64,000 nucleotides of DNA from Montifringilla adamsi (lineage: Eukaryota > Chordata > Aves > Passeriformes > Passeridae), in assembly GCA_017590115.1 (NCBI GenBank), contig JAGGNK010012114.1:62001-126000 (forward strand), given 5' to 3'. Of this stretch, positions 11,435 through 24,297 are shown in pieces. Under the pieces are notes generated by a model. The model searched no databases, had not been told where the DNA came from, and saw nothing but the letters and a program-made list of their open reading frames with translations. Position 1 is the first letter of the stretch. Every line of letters starts with the position of its first letter. Both the position numbers and the translations under genes were made by a program.

Positions 11435-14010
11435 CATGGCTGCAGAGTTTCCTTGAAAATTTTATAAAAATTGTGAAACAATTGAACACATTTATATGAA
11501 TACATGGTGTTCTTCAGCTCGCCCAGTTGTAATGAACTTTCTGGAGTTCAAATAATTATTTTAAGTATTCTTGCTGAGCCATAGTAATGAAAACATAAAT
11601 AAATTGGATTCCTAGCTGACAAAAGCTTTTTTGTTCCTGTTGTGTATGAAAACTTCCCTTTTGACAAAGTGTTCGTAATTTCTGAAAGATTTTTAAACAT
11701 GATGAATGGTACAGTGCTATTCAAATGTAAAAAGAAGTGGTCAATCTTTACTACCAAGAATAAAAAATATGAAGATCCTAGAGGTTCCACGACACTTCCA
11801 TGGACTGAGCCTGTTTGCTGACATTGTTTTGGTTCTATTTTAATGTCCTTATTTTTCTGTAAACTTTCACACACTTTTATCACAGTCTGTGATGTTTGCA
11901 ATGAGGGCACAAAGCTCAGCTAACAAACCAAGACTCAGTAAATACAACTTTGGATCATTTATATCAGAAAGCTGCCATAAAAATTACATAATCTGAGCTG
12001 AAAGTACTCTAGAACTCCTTCACAAATTACATCATCCTTCTTTGTAAATTTGTACTAGACATAAAGCAAAGACAAAATAATTTCTAGGGCACACCAAGGC
12101 TGATACTAATGAGGGAGATCAAATACAGTCAGCAGATCAAAACAGCATCTGGACTCAGTGGCTAATGGAACATTTCAGTATGGAGATATAATGCAACATA
12201 ATGCAGTCATGTTAGTTGATTTTTCACAGACTGATAGTTATACATCATTAAAGCTTTTTATGCCCTGATCAGCAGCTCTGAGTGCTGTTCCTGCTTGTAG
12301 ACTAGGATCAGCCATGAACAAAATTGTTTTTAACGTCTTCACTAAAGTGCATTTTCAGAGGATACAAAGAAAAGCTAAAATTGAAAATACTTATTTTGCT
12401 AAAGCCTTACTCTAGCCATGCATGACACCACAACACAGCTATTCCTGCTTCCAAAAATAGCTCTCTTGAAAGGTGAGGCTTTTCCTCTGGAATAAGAATC
12501 TCTCAAGAATGATTTTAAAACCCAAGCTTCTACTTGCTTGGTCATTTGTCCTGTTGTGAGTCATGTCTCAGAGCAGCAGAGTCCAAGGCTCTGACTGAAC
12601 AACCACTGTTCAGAAAAGAAGTCTGATGCAAGTTGCTGCCTATAATTTCATTGATTTACAATGCAGTATCACTCCAAGCACTGCTTGCAGACAGCCACGG
12701 CAGATGCTGTGGAGATGTTGTTTCTGTTCTGTGAAGATCCTGTAATGAAACATCACCAAGATGGACTTGTACTGTAATTTTTCTTTAGAAGAGCTGTCTG
12801 TTCAGTGTTACCTTCATTCCTTTAAGAAGTCATTACCATTTATGCATGTTTACACAACAGTTCAATACTCCATACACTTCACACATCCTTTCTTTGCTCA
12901 TATTTAGGCCAGAAAATTAGTGCCAACAGTACCCCACGCCAAGCCCTATGTTAAGTGGTGAAGAAACGATGACAAGAAAATTAAGAATTGTTGTTTTCCA
13001 GCAACAAATGCAATGCCATGAGCATTATTATCTCCAGGAAAAAAATTGCAGCTTGCAGAGATTGCAAAAACATCTGGGTTTTTTTACATACTTACAAATG
13101 TTTAAATGTAGCACCTTAAGGTAATACATGAGGGTGCTGAATCTCTATTCTTTATTGATCTTACATAAATTTGGAATAAAAACTTAAAGTGAAGAAGTTG
13201 AGTTTCCCTTTGCTGCAGGGAAGGCTGTTTAGATTGCTAAGTCTAAAGTAATTCAGCCAATAATACTTGTTTGCTGCAAGCAAAACAAAATGAACGTAAA
13301 AAATGTCTTTCTCAGCAACTGTCCCTTTATGATAATACTGGTGCTTTACAGTGAGACTGAGCCATGTGGGAGATATTAAAAAAGTAATATTTTTCTCCAT
13401 ACAGCCCAGAAGGTGCTTTTCCTCAGTACAGAAAAGAGTGTCATCAGGCCTCAGTACAAGTACTGCTCTCCTTCAGGATTTCATGTCAACCATTTTTTCA
13501 AATTATTCTTAAATCTCATAACGAGGAGCATTGCACTGTCGTGGGATTCTCAATGTGAATACAGCAGTCTAATTTCATATAGACCATAGGAAAGGGACAC
13601 AGACAAGGCAGGGTGGGGTAGCAGGGGCACAGGGTGTATTACTCCAGGCAGTGTCCTTTAGGGTAGTAACATAGCTCCACATCCTCTGTAAGAACTGCAT
13701 ACACAGCCAGGCTGAAGGATGAATGCTGGCCTGCACCAAACACACCCTCCTGGGTCTGACCTGCACCTCTGTCTAATGGGATTACTTACCCCTTGTTAGG
13801 TGAGCATAAAGCAAAAGGAAAGCTTTGCTGCCTCAGAGCCTGAATTAATTTGCTTACATACTCTAGCTACAGTGTGATAGGAAAACTCAGCACTTTGAAG
13901 AAGCTACTCAAAAAGAAATGCAAAGATCCCATGGCACTTTAAAAAAGATGAATGTAAATAACCGGTGATAATGAATTAGAGAAATATTAGCACTAATTGG
14001 AGAAGATTAG
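11435..14010. other. Unique non-coding sequence, no gene seen
   Basis: About 2.6 kb with no recognisable repeat or coding domain. The frame at 11548-11910 on the minus strand begins at GTG and shows no known motif. Confidence 0.5.
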
Positions 14011-14014
14011 GAGA

Positions 14015-14468
14015 AGGCAGAGAAAGATGACCAGAGGGACGGAGTCATCGTTTCTTGCAAGGGATGGTTATAGACTGAGATTTGTTAGCCTGGAAAGAGA
14101 TGAACTGGGGGAAGCATGGTAAAGCATTCATGTGAAGCATGAATGATTTCAAGAGTCACTTTTTGGCTGAAGGATGCTGTGGATGCTAAAGGGCTACTGA
14201 GGTTCAAAGGGCAAGTGTACAAGCCTGGGGCAGCAAAGTCCAAGGAGGGTTATGTCCAGCTCCAGAAATCTCTGAGCCTCAAAAGATTGGAAACTGGGAG
14301 GAAGTATCTTCTATACAATTGCTCTTTTAAAGCATACCTTCCTCCTTCAGGATGTGTTATGGCCCACTTGGCAACAGCTCTTCAGTCTGGCACACCATTC
14401 CATTGTGTGACTCCCTTGGGGCTGAAACTTGTAATCTAGGCTAGATGACCTCACTGTCTTTTCCTCCA
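14015..14468 (+). mobile_element. Ancient CR1 LINE 3' region
   Basis: A plus-strand, highly diverged CR1-type 3' region. Ordered matches to the ancestral amniote CR1 pattern include 'gatgctgtggatgctaaagg', 'gaggttcaaagggcaagtgt', 'aaagtccaaggagggttatg', 'ttggaaactgggaggaagta' and 'taggctagatgacctcactg'. The last corresponds to the 'gctagatggaccttt' block just before the 3' end. The ATTCTATG tail is not visible. A 98-codon frame at 14143-14439 lies wholly within it and is not a host gene. Confidence 0.65.
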
Positions 14469-15011
14469 TCAACAAAATATTTTTGTACAACAACAGTACT
14501 CTGGGGAATAAAGAATAGGAGTGGAAAGTAACAGTTGTACTGCATTTAGTTTTGTAGCTACAGGACAGATAATATTTAATTATTTATTAGGTACTGTGCC
14601 TTGTGACTGTTGTTATATGCAAAGCTGCAGTTAGAAGCCAGTCTTATTTTACTGAAAATAGGTCAAGGAAACAGAATTTGACCTTTTAAATAATTTGATT
14701 CTATCCATAATAATAATAATTTTTGCCATCAACATGTGTTTGGAGTGTAAAGAAGATGAAGTGTCCCTGCAAACTGACTAATTTACAGTTAAAACTGACC
14801 GTCTTGATTTCACAATGCAATCATTTATTTCATGGAAGAAGAAAAACATATTTGTTGGAAATAAACACTGGTATATTGAGCTAAAGGCTCTGCAGTGAAG
14901 ACAATCGATTTCTGTTAGTTTGGCTAACCTGAGATCATCACTGCAAAAATATTCTGTTTGCCTCAAGTTACATGTTTCAATTCTGTATACTCCAAAAATA
15001 CTGTTTTGTCT

Positions 15012-15064
15012 AAAGGAGAAGGAGAAGGAAGAGAAGGAGAAGGAAGAGAAGAAGGAGAAGAAGA
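15012..15064 (+). repeat. Purine (GGAGAA)n-like tract
   Basis: 53 consecutive purines built from GGAGAA, GGAAGAGAA and GAAGGAGAAG units, an imperfect hexamer-type simple repeat. Such tracts can form triplex DNA. Confidence 0.9.
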
Positions 15065-18000
15065 CAGAACTTTATTTCCTTTGTGAAAGATGGATGCCAG
15101 ACTATTTATAGTAAATGATTCCTTCACTCATTACAAAGCATGCACAAAGCAAGCACTAACAACCATTTCAGAGAGATTGAGGAACTAAAGCAATTAAACA
15201 TACAGGCATTAGCAAATGCAATCTGACCAAAAATCCCTCCACTATGTACTCAACTTCAGAATTCCAGTGTCAATGATGCTGAGGTAAACAGATGTAAAGA
15301 TCACAAAAGTGTCTTGCTTCTCAGAAGATAGGAAGTGCTTGAATTCAGGAAAAACAAATGAATAAGTGTCTCTAGTATTCACACCTTTTTTGTCTCTTTC
15401 ATAGAATTGCATTTTTAGACATCGTGCTGTGTATGCTTTCCTAAGAATTTCTTGAGTACTTACTAATGGAAGGAAAATCAAATCGTGAGATACTGTAGAA
15501 AAAAAAAAAAAAATCTTCAGGGTACACCACAGGTACATAGCCCTGAAATGCATCAGATTACCCAATTTTGCATCAGATGCTGACAGAAAGTAGGAAAGGA
15601 GAATAAGGACTTTGCTAATGGGATAATTCCTTGCTTACTTACATTTCTTGAGATATTAAAGGGATTGCATATGTTTAAAACTTGAGTCTCTTACTGAACA
15701 TTTAGTCTTAGTTACTCCTAACTAAGGAGCTGTTCGACAAGAAATTATGTAACTGAATTTTCGTTGATGTTTTGATAATGATCTAATGGAAAAGGACTGT
15801 GGATGGGAGGGCAAGACATCCTCTGCAAAAAAGTACTTTTATTAAATCTTGCTTGGAAGTGAAACAATGATGTATCCATATGTTGTAGCAGGGGTCTATC
15901 ACCCTCTGCCATCACAGATGAGAGAAACCCTTGGTGCCAGAAAAAGGAGTCTCAGTCTTATAAACTGGAAGAGAAATTTTAGGTATCAAGTGGCCAGGAT
16001 GTACCATCACATGTCATCATCTGGAGCATATATCTCCCTATAAATGACGGGGAAGGAGGCTTTTCATAAGTATGGCTGAAGAATCCATACCAAACACCTC
16101 CAACAGGACAAGTAACAGCAAACCACTCTACCATAACATCAGCAGGCAATAGTGACAGTGTTCCTACTCTGGAACTCCTCACTGAATGGTGGTGAATTAA
16201 TTTAAAAAAGCCTGAATTAGTGAAAGCAATATGAGATAACACAAAACAGCAAAACGTACCAGAGAAATCAATAAACCTTTACCAGGTTACTTGCTAAGTC
16301 GTGTTTACATCTGAGAAAGAGGTGTACATACAGGGAAAGTTCTGCTTATCTGAGGATGAAACACCCGGTCTTAGTAGATGCAGTGATTTACAATGCTCTA
16401 CAGGAATGCTAATGTTCTGTCATTAAACAGATGACTCAGTAGAGAGGTTTCATTGGGTTGATCTAGAAGGCAGGGAGATACATAATAGTACATTACATGA
16501 CATGAGCAAAAAAAAAAAAAAAATTAAGGAAAAAAACCTGTGGAGTGCAAAAAGTGCGTTCCTTGAGCTGGACTAGTACTGCTGATGTTTCAGTCACTTG
16601 GCTAGCCACCAAAGGGGAATTAACTGCTTCGAGGAACTGAACAGATTTTTGTTTGCTTTTTACTACAGCCATTTATATTCTTATTATCTCCATTTGCCTT
16701 TAATCAGTCCTGACTGAAGAATATTTTTGTGACAGAGTTTTACTTTAAAAACTAGGAAAGTTTTATAGTTCCTTTTGTTGTTTGACACATTTCTGACACT
16801 GCTGGATGCTGTGCCCAGGGAGGACATGAGACGACTTCTGCAAATATTAACATACCTTCGTAATGCTTTCTCACTGGATTTCAAAAAGATATTTCACCTT
16901 TGTCTTGTCACAGGCTGTAGGAAGGAAATTGAGTCAATGGGTGAAATAAATGCCCATGACAATCACCTGATGCAATTACACTGTTGAGCTGTGGGATTGG
17001 CTTTTCTTGTGAAGGCCATTTTTCAATGAAAAAAGCTTGAGATGAGATGTTGATATCAAGTAACAGGGATCCTGGCATAACTGAAGGCTGGGCACTCATT
17101 TTAGGCATATTAAAAGGGAGAGTAAAAGCTTGTTCCCTCATCTTTGGGATGAAATATGTATGAATGTACTGAGAGCCAAGGCAATGTGTTTTTTCACACC
17201 CCACCTTTCACTTTAGATGATATGCGCACATTTACACAAGTTTCATATGTTTTCAACATCTGCATTCAAAATGTAATTTATACAATTTTACATGCAAATT
17301 AAATCCTTCAGTTAGCAGTCTGAAGTACTTTAGAAAAATGAAGGCTTTCTGATTTATTCTTTGAAGATTGAGGTAAAATTATCACTCCCCTGTCCCTTTC
17401 TTCTTACATTCCTTCCTCCTGCCCTATCAAACAATATTCAGGCAATGACAGAGCTGGATAGACACAACTTAGCTTGTGAAAATGTTGAAGCTATCATGAA
17501 AATGGAATAAAGTACACACTTTAGAGGAATTAAGGCTAGGTGATCTGGCAACAGAAAATATTGCAGCAGTGCTCTATCAGTACCAGATACAGTTGCTCTG
17601 CACAACTGCTGCTCCAGCAAAAGCCCTTGTGTACTTCAGCTGTTCTTACTTCATGCAATTATACTGGTGCAAATTCTGCTAACACAGCTTGGCAGCACAG
17701 ACACTAGCTCTACAAATTTCACCACTACAGGTTTGATGAATATTAGTCAAGTGTATTAAATATATAAGTAAACAAGTATACTAACAAAACTGTTCTAATG
17801 CAGGCTTGTTAGGACCTGACAATGCTTTAGGACTCTGATCCTCAGCTGACAACATGTTTTATTCATTGCTGTTCACATCAAACTTACTGACAGCTTGTTT
17901 GAATGCTGCCCTTGGTAGGCTGCTGAGTCCCTTCTGTTGATCTTCATTCCCTCCCTTACTGAAGTGTTACCTGAGCCATAGCTGGAAAGTGGGACCAAGC

Positions 18001-18382
18001 ACCCAGTAGCTTTGTGTTAGCTGCCCTGGACAGCACCAGAACATCTGCACAAATTGCAGCCTGGAAACTGAATTGGATGGCTAACCAACAGTCTAGTTTG
18101 TATTGCAGAGGCCCTGTTACATTATTGAACAAATTAGATGGATTTAAGCTGGTATAGACACGTTTCTCCTTTCTGCAGAGGATTCTTTGGCTCCTGCAGA
18201 GGACATCCTTAAGCTGCACTTCATTCAGCATTTGTGCAGTGCCTGCTGGGCACAAAGGAAGTCTTCATCTATGGCCAGTCTGCTACTGAAGTCCAGTAGT
18301 GACCAATATATTTTTCTTTTTACATGGTAATGGATGGCAACAGCTATATGTACCAAGGCAGTGGAGTTTAGAGATGACCACT

Positions 18383-18463
18383 CTTCCCTTCCCTCCCTAG
18401 TGCTAGTCTCTCCTCCTCTCCATTGCTCTCTCCTCCTCTTTTCTTATTTTTCTTTCCCTTCAC
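18383..18463 (+). repeat. Pyrimidine-rich low-complexity tract
   Basis: Mostly C and T with a few interruptions (CTCCTCCTCT and TTTTCTT modules). It resembles a long polypyrimidine tract, but no exon is evident immediately downstream. Confidence 0.75.
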
Positions 18464-20767
18464 AGCTTTCTGAAACAGTACAAGTTAAATTGCAGTTTGA
18501 TAGTGAAATAAACACCTTCAGGCTATATCTGCAATCCCTGCTGGATTTGTAGGAATATTGCATAATTTTTGTCTCATTGGCCTCACTCTTCAGTTGAGTC
18601 ACCAGCGGCACAAGGGAGTAATGTCTCTGTTGCAGGAACAAAACAACCTCTGTATACTGCCTGTAGGAAATTCAGTTGGTGTCTGTCTGCTTCCCTTTCT
18701 TCGTGGGGACACTTCTCAGGCACTAGAATTGGCTTAGCTGGGGAGATAAGTGACAATTGTGGATGGCAGGAGGAAAAACAGGAGGAGGAAATCTCTCTGT
18801 TTTTTATCTGTCTATTGAGATGTCAGTGTCAGCCAAGAAGCACTTAAAAGAGATCTACTCTTATCTGTCAAGAACGAGGACACATGGAAAGATCTAGTCA
18901 TGACAGGAAAAGCCAGTTACAAGGATGCACATGCCTAGGGCTTTCTGTAATGTTTCCTGATGAGAGGCTCACTGGCATACTCAGGGCTGGATCACTGCTT
19001 TGGGAGACAACAAGAGGGAACTAATTCAAACCTTCAGGTTTCGACCAGTCACATGCGTCGGTTCATAGCCATAAACATTCGTCTCTTCTGGGATCTTTGC
19101 CCACATTAAGTCAGTACAACTTCACTGATTCCCTTGATCTCAAAAACATGCATGCCTGTTTCCTATATGGCTTCCAGCATCACAGGCTGGTTTGCATGGA
19201 CTGGGCAAATTTGACCTAATATGGATTTGCCTGCTTTTCTTAAGAAAAGTGCCTCTATGTGTGAAGGAGGAAAATTTGGAGTCTAATTACATGCAGGTTG
19301 ATTCAAATGGTACCAAGCCATACAAAAATGAGAGAACTACTGAAGCTCTGAGAGCCTCTGTGTTTCCTGGTTGTGTACAAAAGACACTGCAGCAAATTGT
19401 TTCAATTGGCATAATAAGATGAATGAATCATAAAGCAGACAAGCAGCAATTCATCCCTCTACGCAGCTTCTCCCTCTAATAGCATTGTAGTTAGTCAGCT
19501 CAGTAATTATATTTTCACTAACATTTTGCTTGCAGTCAGGTTCTTGTGCTCTCACTGACCAAAGAGGGTAGCATACATTCACAGGTTCATCCCAGAAAAT
19601 AAAATGGTTTTGTAGCTCTTCAGAATTTAATCCCAGGTGCAAAGATCAGAGTTCCCCTCACCAGATACACATCCATCAGTAGCCTCTGACCCAGGGTAAC
19701 CTTGGAAATGAATGTTCAACTAATTTTCACGGACCAGACCAGTGCAAATCTAGTTTAAATAGGCACAGGCTTCAAGCTGCTCATCAAGAGAGCAGAATAC
19801 TGCCAACCTTATTTTCAGTTTTTGTAGGACCTAAGTAGACTTAGCAAAAAGTTTCTAGTCAGACACCAAAGCTTTCTTTGATATCTTTTTAACATTAGGG
19901 TTTTCAGTTGGTAGAGACTTCACACAGAGGCACATTGTAAAAATGCTTTTCTCATTGCTGAGTTTCATTGCTTGACAGTGTAAATATAAAATGCCAACTT
20001 GTACAAACTCTGTTCCTCTTGCCTTCACAGCTATTTGTAGGAAAAAAGCCATCAGATTTTGGGATCATCTGTATCTAAAAGTAGGCAGCAGAAATGACAA
20101 AGTTATACTTGGCTGCATAGGCATTTTTTTCAAAGCATGTAAGTGTCAGGTGTTGGTATTTGAGCTCCTGGATCACTCCTGAATACACTGGCTTGACACC
20201 AGTCAAGGGCAGCATTATCTAAGATCTGTTCTGAGTCACATGTGCAATGCTGAACTGTCTAGCTTACCTCATTGGCACTCTTTATTTGTAAATATTAGGG
20301 GATTAAGCAAAGTCAAACCCCAGCATCCATTATTACTTTCTGGTTTCAGAAAATGACATATATTTCTAAAACATCTGGAAATCATTAGAGTTCTTTTTTT
20401 CTCATTATTAATCTAGAAAATAATTCTGAAGATTAATAAAGAGATGGGGGGTGTAGATAAAATACAGAGGAGAACAGAAAGATGTTTCCAGTGTCAGCAC
20501 TTTATGGCAACGCAAGATTTATTTTATGCCACAAGAGGACTGCTTCAGAAGACTGGTAAAAGCTTTGCAGTGCCATTAGCTAGTGGTGTGTTCCACTCTG
20601 AAAGGCAGGCAAACACAAGGATGCTCATGATCAAAAAGGAAAAGCAAAAGCCAGAGGGTCCAAAAAAATTGCATAGTTTTATTAGTAAATTATACATTTG
20701 GCATGGAAATTGGTATATGTTAGTAGTTAGTCCCTTATCTTTCAGTATAAACACATGGTGGTGGATT

Positions 20768-20825
20768 GGAAGGAAGGAAGGAAGGAAGGAAGGAAGGAAG
20801 GAAGGAAGGAAGGAAGGAAGGAAGG
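20768..20825 (+). repeat. (GGAA)n microsatellite
   Basis: A perfect tetranucleotide array of about 14.5 GGAA units, followed by GTAGGTTGG. It produces repetitive GRKE-type translations on the plus strand and LPSF-type on the minus strand. These inflate an open frame here that is not a gene. Confidence 0.97.
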
Positions 20826-21536
20826 TAGGTTGGTTACCCGTCATGGCTCCAGCATTGACCCAGCTGAGGAGGCAATCTGGACTTCATGGAAGTACATTTT
20901 ATAGATAACTTTCCCCATCCTAGAGCTAAGTTTCTCAATTTCTCAGTTTCTCGCTTTAAATGCAAATTATTTGTCATGCACAGTTTGCTCTGTTATACCT
21001 TTCTGAAAATGGGTCAGAGGGTTTCAGGGGTCTCTGGTGATCTTGATCCCACCGCTATTCGGTTGACCTTAAGTTGACAATCAGTGCCTACTTCCTGACC
21101 TTATTCCTGCAGCTGTGTTGTGCTGTGTTGCTCTTATCTCCAGAAGCCAGAACAAGGGTGTTTGACACAGAAAAATACTGCCCTACCTCTATCTGGTCCC
21201 TTTCTCCAGCCATATTTTCTTCTTTCTCACATCATGTTCTTACTATCATTCCTTTTGTTTAGCTCCAAGCTCTCTGGCCATCAGTGTTTGAGACATATGT
21301 GTTAGCCACTTATCTTCTGGGCTTCTACAGCTAGAGGCAAGCAGTCATTTATGTTACACATCAAACTGAGTTGTACTTAGGTCTCTGGCCTGAACCAACC
21401 ATAATAACGTATCTTGGTCCATCTGTTATATCTAATTCAGGTAGTGAAAATTTTGTGCTCATTTCTCTGCTTTTACTCTTCTGACCCTCACCTTAACACT
21501 GATTTAATATCCCCAAACTTGGTTCTGATTTGAGTG

Positions 21537-21557
21537 CTTTTTTTTTTTTTTTTTTTT
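21537..21557 (+). repeat. Poly(T) run
   Basis: 21 consecutive T residues in otherwise unique sequence. Confidence 0.95.
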
Positions 21558-21691
21558 CATGGTAGCCTTTTCTCTACAGGTTGTTTTTTTCTATTTACTT
21601 GCCTTTGACACCAATTTTTAAAAATAAATATATTTCAGTTCTGCTCTTTCTGCTCACCAGCTGCTGCTATATGGTAGTTTATAGAGAAGGC

Positions 21692-21733
21692 ATTTCCTAG
21701 AGATTATGTGTTTTCACATAATCTCTAGGAAAT
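21692..21733. repeat. Perfect inverted repeat, 19-bp arms, TTTT loop
   Basis: The arm at 21692-21710 is exactly complementary to the arm at 21715-21733, with only TTTT between them. This gives a 42-base hairpin with a mixed-sequence stem. It is shorter than a typical miRNA precursor. An origin by replication template switching, or a fold-back artefact, is possible. Confidence 0.9.
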
Positions 21734-22377
21734 CTCTAGTGTTTTCAATGAGAATGCTCTTGTGCTGATGGATTTCAAATGTGATTTTCCAAAATATTCA
21801 TTTAATGCTCTGTCCTTATGGAAATGCCTTCCAGTTCAATTAGCTGTCCATTTTTAGAAAGCAATGCACACAGTGGTTGGTTAATGGTCAAAACTAACTT
21901 GCTGAAGTTCGAATACTTACAATATTTTGGGTTTATTACAGTTACAGGACAAATGGCACTTTGTAACCCTCTTCAGTTACTGTCAATTGTCATCTGCAGA
22001 TTACTTCCTACCAGCTCTTCATTCAACCACAGTTACTTTATCTAGCTGTGGATTTCCTTATTACCTTTGGCAACTGATTTACAGGTGTGCTTGTGTCTTG
22101 CTACCCAGTGCCCTGCCAAAACTCTGGTAGGATACACCTCTCCCGAAGAAGATGGCTGGTATTATGTAACGATGATGTATTAATAAATCTTTTGCATCCA
22201 TGACAATGTGTGCATCACTGCCACTGACTCAGCTGCTATGTGTCTGAATTTGCCTTATGACAGAGGTGAATTACAGATATGTTCAACATACTTCTAATCC
22301 TATTTTTGGCATCCAGGAACAAAGTACCAACTGCAAATGGCAAATGTGTTGGCAAGTCCTTGTCACGTGGATATGCA

Positions 22378-22836
22378 TGTCTTACGTTCAGCCAGGACAG
22401 GGTTAATTTTTTACAGTAGCTGGGAGGGGAGCATGGCCAGACCCTAATGTTATTTAATACCACCTTGTATCATTGCCAGGTGGGGGAAAATGAACTCTTT
22501 CCCTTTTCTGAGAAGGATGTCCTTTTCTGTTCAGGAGAAAAGGAAGGGTGGGGAAGAGCCTGTCAATATTTGTCAAAGGTTATATGTGTAAGTGGTTTCT
22601 TTTTCTTATACCTTTTGTTTTTAATTATGTTGCTGTTATGGTTTGTTTCCTTATCTCATTGATGTTTTCACTATTCTTATCTCAGCCTGTGATTTTCACC
22701 TTTTGTGTCTCCAATTCTCAATTCCATCCCACCAAAGTGGGAAGAGGGAGGGGAAGATGGAAGGGAGTGAGAGGCAGTGTGGTTTGGACTCTCTTGGGAG
22801 AACAAAATTGGGAAGTACCCATCCTAAAACACGATA
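22378..22836 (+). mobile_element. Solo LTR remnant of an endogenous retrovirus
   Basis: A plus-strand LTR-like unit. It begins 'tgtcttacgttcagccagga' followed by CAGGGTTAATTTTTTACAG. In the middle are 'tgtatcattgccaggtgggg' and a 'gtccttttctgttc' block. Near the end is 'cagcctgtgattttcacctt', then a GGGAGGGGAAGATGGAAGGG block, closing with 'aaaacacgata'. The order matches a type of passerine LTR I know, but I cannot name the family. No internal retroviral genes adjoin either end, so this is a solo LTR. No clear target-site duplication is visible. Ends are approximate. Confidence 0.72.
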
Positions 22837-22839
22837 ATC

Positions 22840-23390
22840 TATTATATACTGTATGAGGAGTCAGTGGATATCCAGCAGAGTCCAGTCTGCTCCTCCTCAG
22901 CTGTAGCAAGACCACTTCCATGAAGCTTCCTCCTAGAAGGAAGAAAACAAATCTCAATTCAATGGTCTTGGTTTCTGAAAGTCATTTCATACTGACATTC
23001 ACAGCTATCTGCAGCTTTTATTGTTTACAGCGTTTTGAACAATGACATTGACTTTGGAGAAGTGAATAAGCATGCTTTTTCCGCTGGATGTCCATGTAAG
23101 TTTTAGGTCAGCACCTGCATAATGTAAACAGGCAGTTGAGTAGAAACAGAAAAAGAAATTGGAAAGAATTTATTTTAAAACATCAGAAAATAACAAGGAA
23201 AGGGCTTGAACAGTAAAAAGGCTTGAGTAAGAGAATGCAAACTACAGAACCAATAGAGACAAGATTAAAGAAACTGCCTGTGAGTGGGCATCAGCTGTTA
23301 GTATCACAGCAGTTTGATCTGGCTTATGGGGGAAAAAGATGGGCCATACCTTTCTGATGTAGTTATGTGCTTTGGGAGTGAGCACCACAA
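22840..23390. other. Unique non-coding sequence, no gene seen
   Basis: A short interval between the LTR remnant and the CR1 cluster with no recognisable element. Confidence 0.5.
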
Positions 23391-23394
23391 AGTA

Positions 23395-23810
23395 CCACAG
23401 AATCACAAAATGGGTCAGATTGGAAGGGATCATAATGCATCTTCTGGTCTAACCTCCCTGCTCAAGCAGGGTCATTCTAGAGCACATGGCACAAGATTGC
23501 ATTCAGGCACCTCTTAAGTATCTCCACTGAGGGAGACTCCACAACCTTTTCCACAGCCTTTTCACTGTTCAGCCACCTGCACAGTAAAGAAATTTTTCTT
23601 CATGTTCACGTGGAACTTCTTGTGCATCAATTTCTGCCCTTTGTCCTACTGTTTGGCACCACTGAGAAGAGCCTGGATCCATCCGCTTGGCACCCTCCTT
23701 CCAGATACTTACAAACATTGATTATACCATACTCCTCAAGGCTAAACAGGCCCATCTCCCTCATCTTTTCCTCGTAAGACAGATGCTCTAGTCCCCTTAT
23801 TGCCTCAAGG
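23395..23810 (-). mobile_element. CR1 LINE, 3' part of an interrupted copy
   Basis: A minus-strand CR1 3' part. Read on the plus strand it starts at 'cagaatcacaaaatgggtca', passes 'gattggaagggatcataatg', 'ctccactgagggagactcca' and 'gtcctactgtttggcaccac', and reaches the 'gctaaacaggcccatctccc' block. These follow the antisense CR1 order. The element stops abruptly at about 23810, in the block that should lead to 'gtggccctccgctggac'. That block reappears at 24298, so the two parts are best read as one insertion split by later insertions. Confidence 0.88.
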
Positions 23811-23837
23811 TTGTTCTTTTAAAATAACTGGACAAAA

Positions 23838-24198
23838 AGTCTCTGGGGTGACCTTATTTGACCATACTGTGGCTTTTTAGTACCTAAAAGGAACCTGCAA
23901 GAAAGCTGGAGAGAAACTTTTTACAATGGTGTGCAGTGAAAAAACAAGGCTTTAAACTGATAGAGGGTAGGTTTAGATTAGATATAAGGACAAAATTTTT
24001 ACAATTGGGGTGCTGAAACACTAGTACAGATTGCCCAGAGAGGTGATAGATGCTTCACCCCTAGAAGCATTCAAGATTAGGCTGGATGGGGTTGTGAGCA
24101 GTCTGATCTATTAGGGGATGTCCCTGGTCATTACAGGGGGTTGGACCAAATGACCTTTCAATGTCCCTTCCAGCACAATGTATTCTGTGATTCTGTGG
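23838..24198 (+). mobile_element. CR1 LINE 3' end inserted within another CR1
   Basis: A plus-strand CR1 3' region. It contains 'ctggggtgaccttatttgac', 'aagaaagctggagagaaact', 'tttaaactgatagagggtag', 'gcccagagaggtgatagatg' and 'attaggctggatggggttgt', and ends 'ttctgtgattctgtgg'. It lies in the opposite orientation to the CR1 halves at 23395-23810 and 24298-24858 and separates them, so it is younger than that copy. Confidence 0.88.
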
Positions 24199-24290
24199 TG
24201 TACTGGAAAGTGTCCCTGGCCATGGCAGAGAGGTTGGAACTGGGTGATCTTTAAGATCCCTTCCAACCCAAATAATTGTATAATTCTCAT
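24199..24290 (+). mobile_element. Second CR1 LINE 3' end, in tandem
   Basis: Starting right after the 'ttctgtgg' end of the preceding fragment, a second CR1 3' end appears: 'gtgtccctggccatggcaga', 'gggtgatctttaagatccct' and 'tccaacccaaataattgtat'. Two 3' tails in a row mean either two independent insertions or a tandem duplication of the tail. It carries no coding sequence. Confidence 0.85.
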
Positions 24291-24297
24291 TATCTTT

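Larger units (their letters stand above)
14470..20765. other. Unique non-coding sequence with purine/pyrimidine tracts
   Basis: About 6.3 kb without a recognised transposable element or exon. It holds a pure purine tract (15012-15064), poly(A) runs near 15500 and 16508, and a pyrimidine-rich block at 18383-18463. Open frames are short (about 100 codons or fewer) and unremarkable. Confidence 0.5.
20830..22370. other. Unique non-coding sequence, no gene seen
   Basis: No repeat family is recognised apart from the poly(T) run at 21537-21557 and the hairpin at 21692-21733. Frames are short and overlapping. Confidence 0.5.

Noticed and set aside
18383..18480. Polypyrimidine tract followed by 'TTCACAG', resembling a splice acceptor
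   Set aside because: The downstream sequence soon meets stops in the frames checked and shows no recognisable coding content or matching donor. The tract alone is not enough.
20444..20908. 154-codon plus-strand open frame
   Set aside because: Its length is due to the GGAA microsatellite, which cannot produce a stop in this frame. The rest shows no domain.
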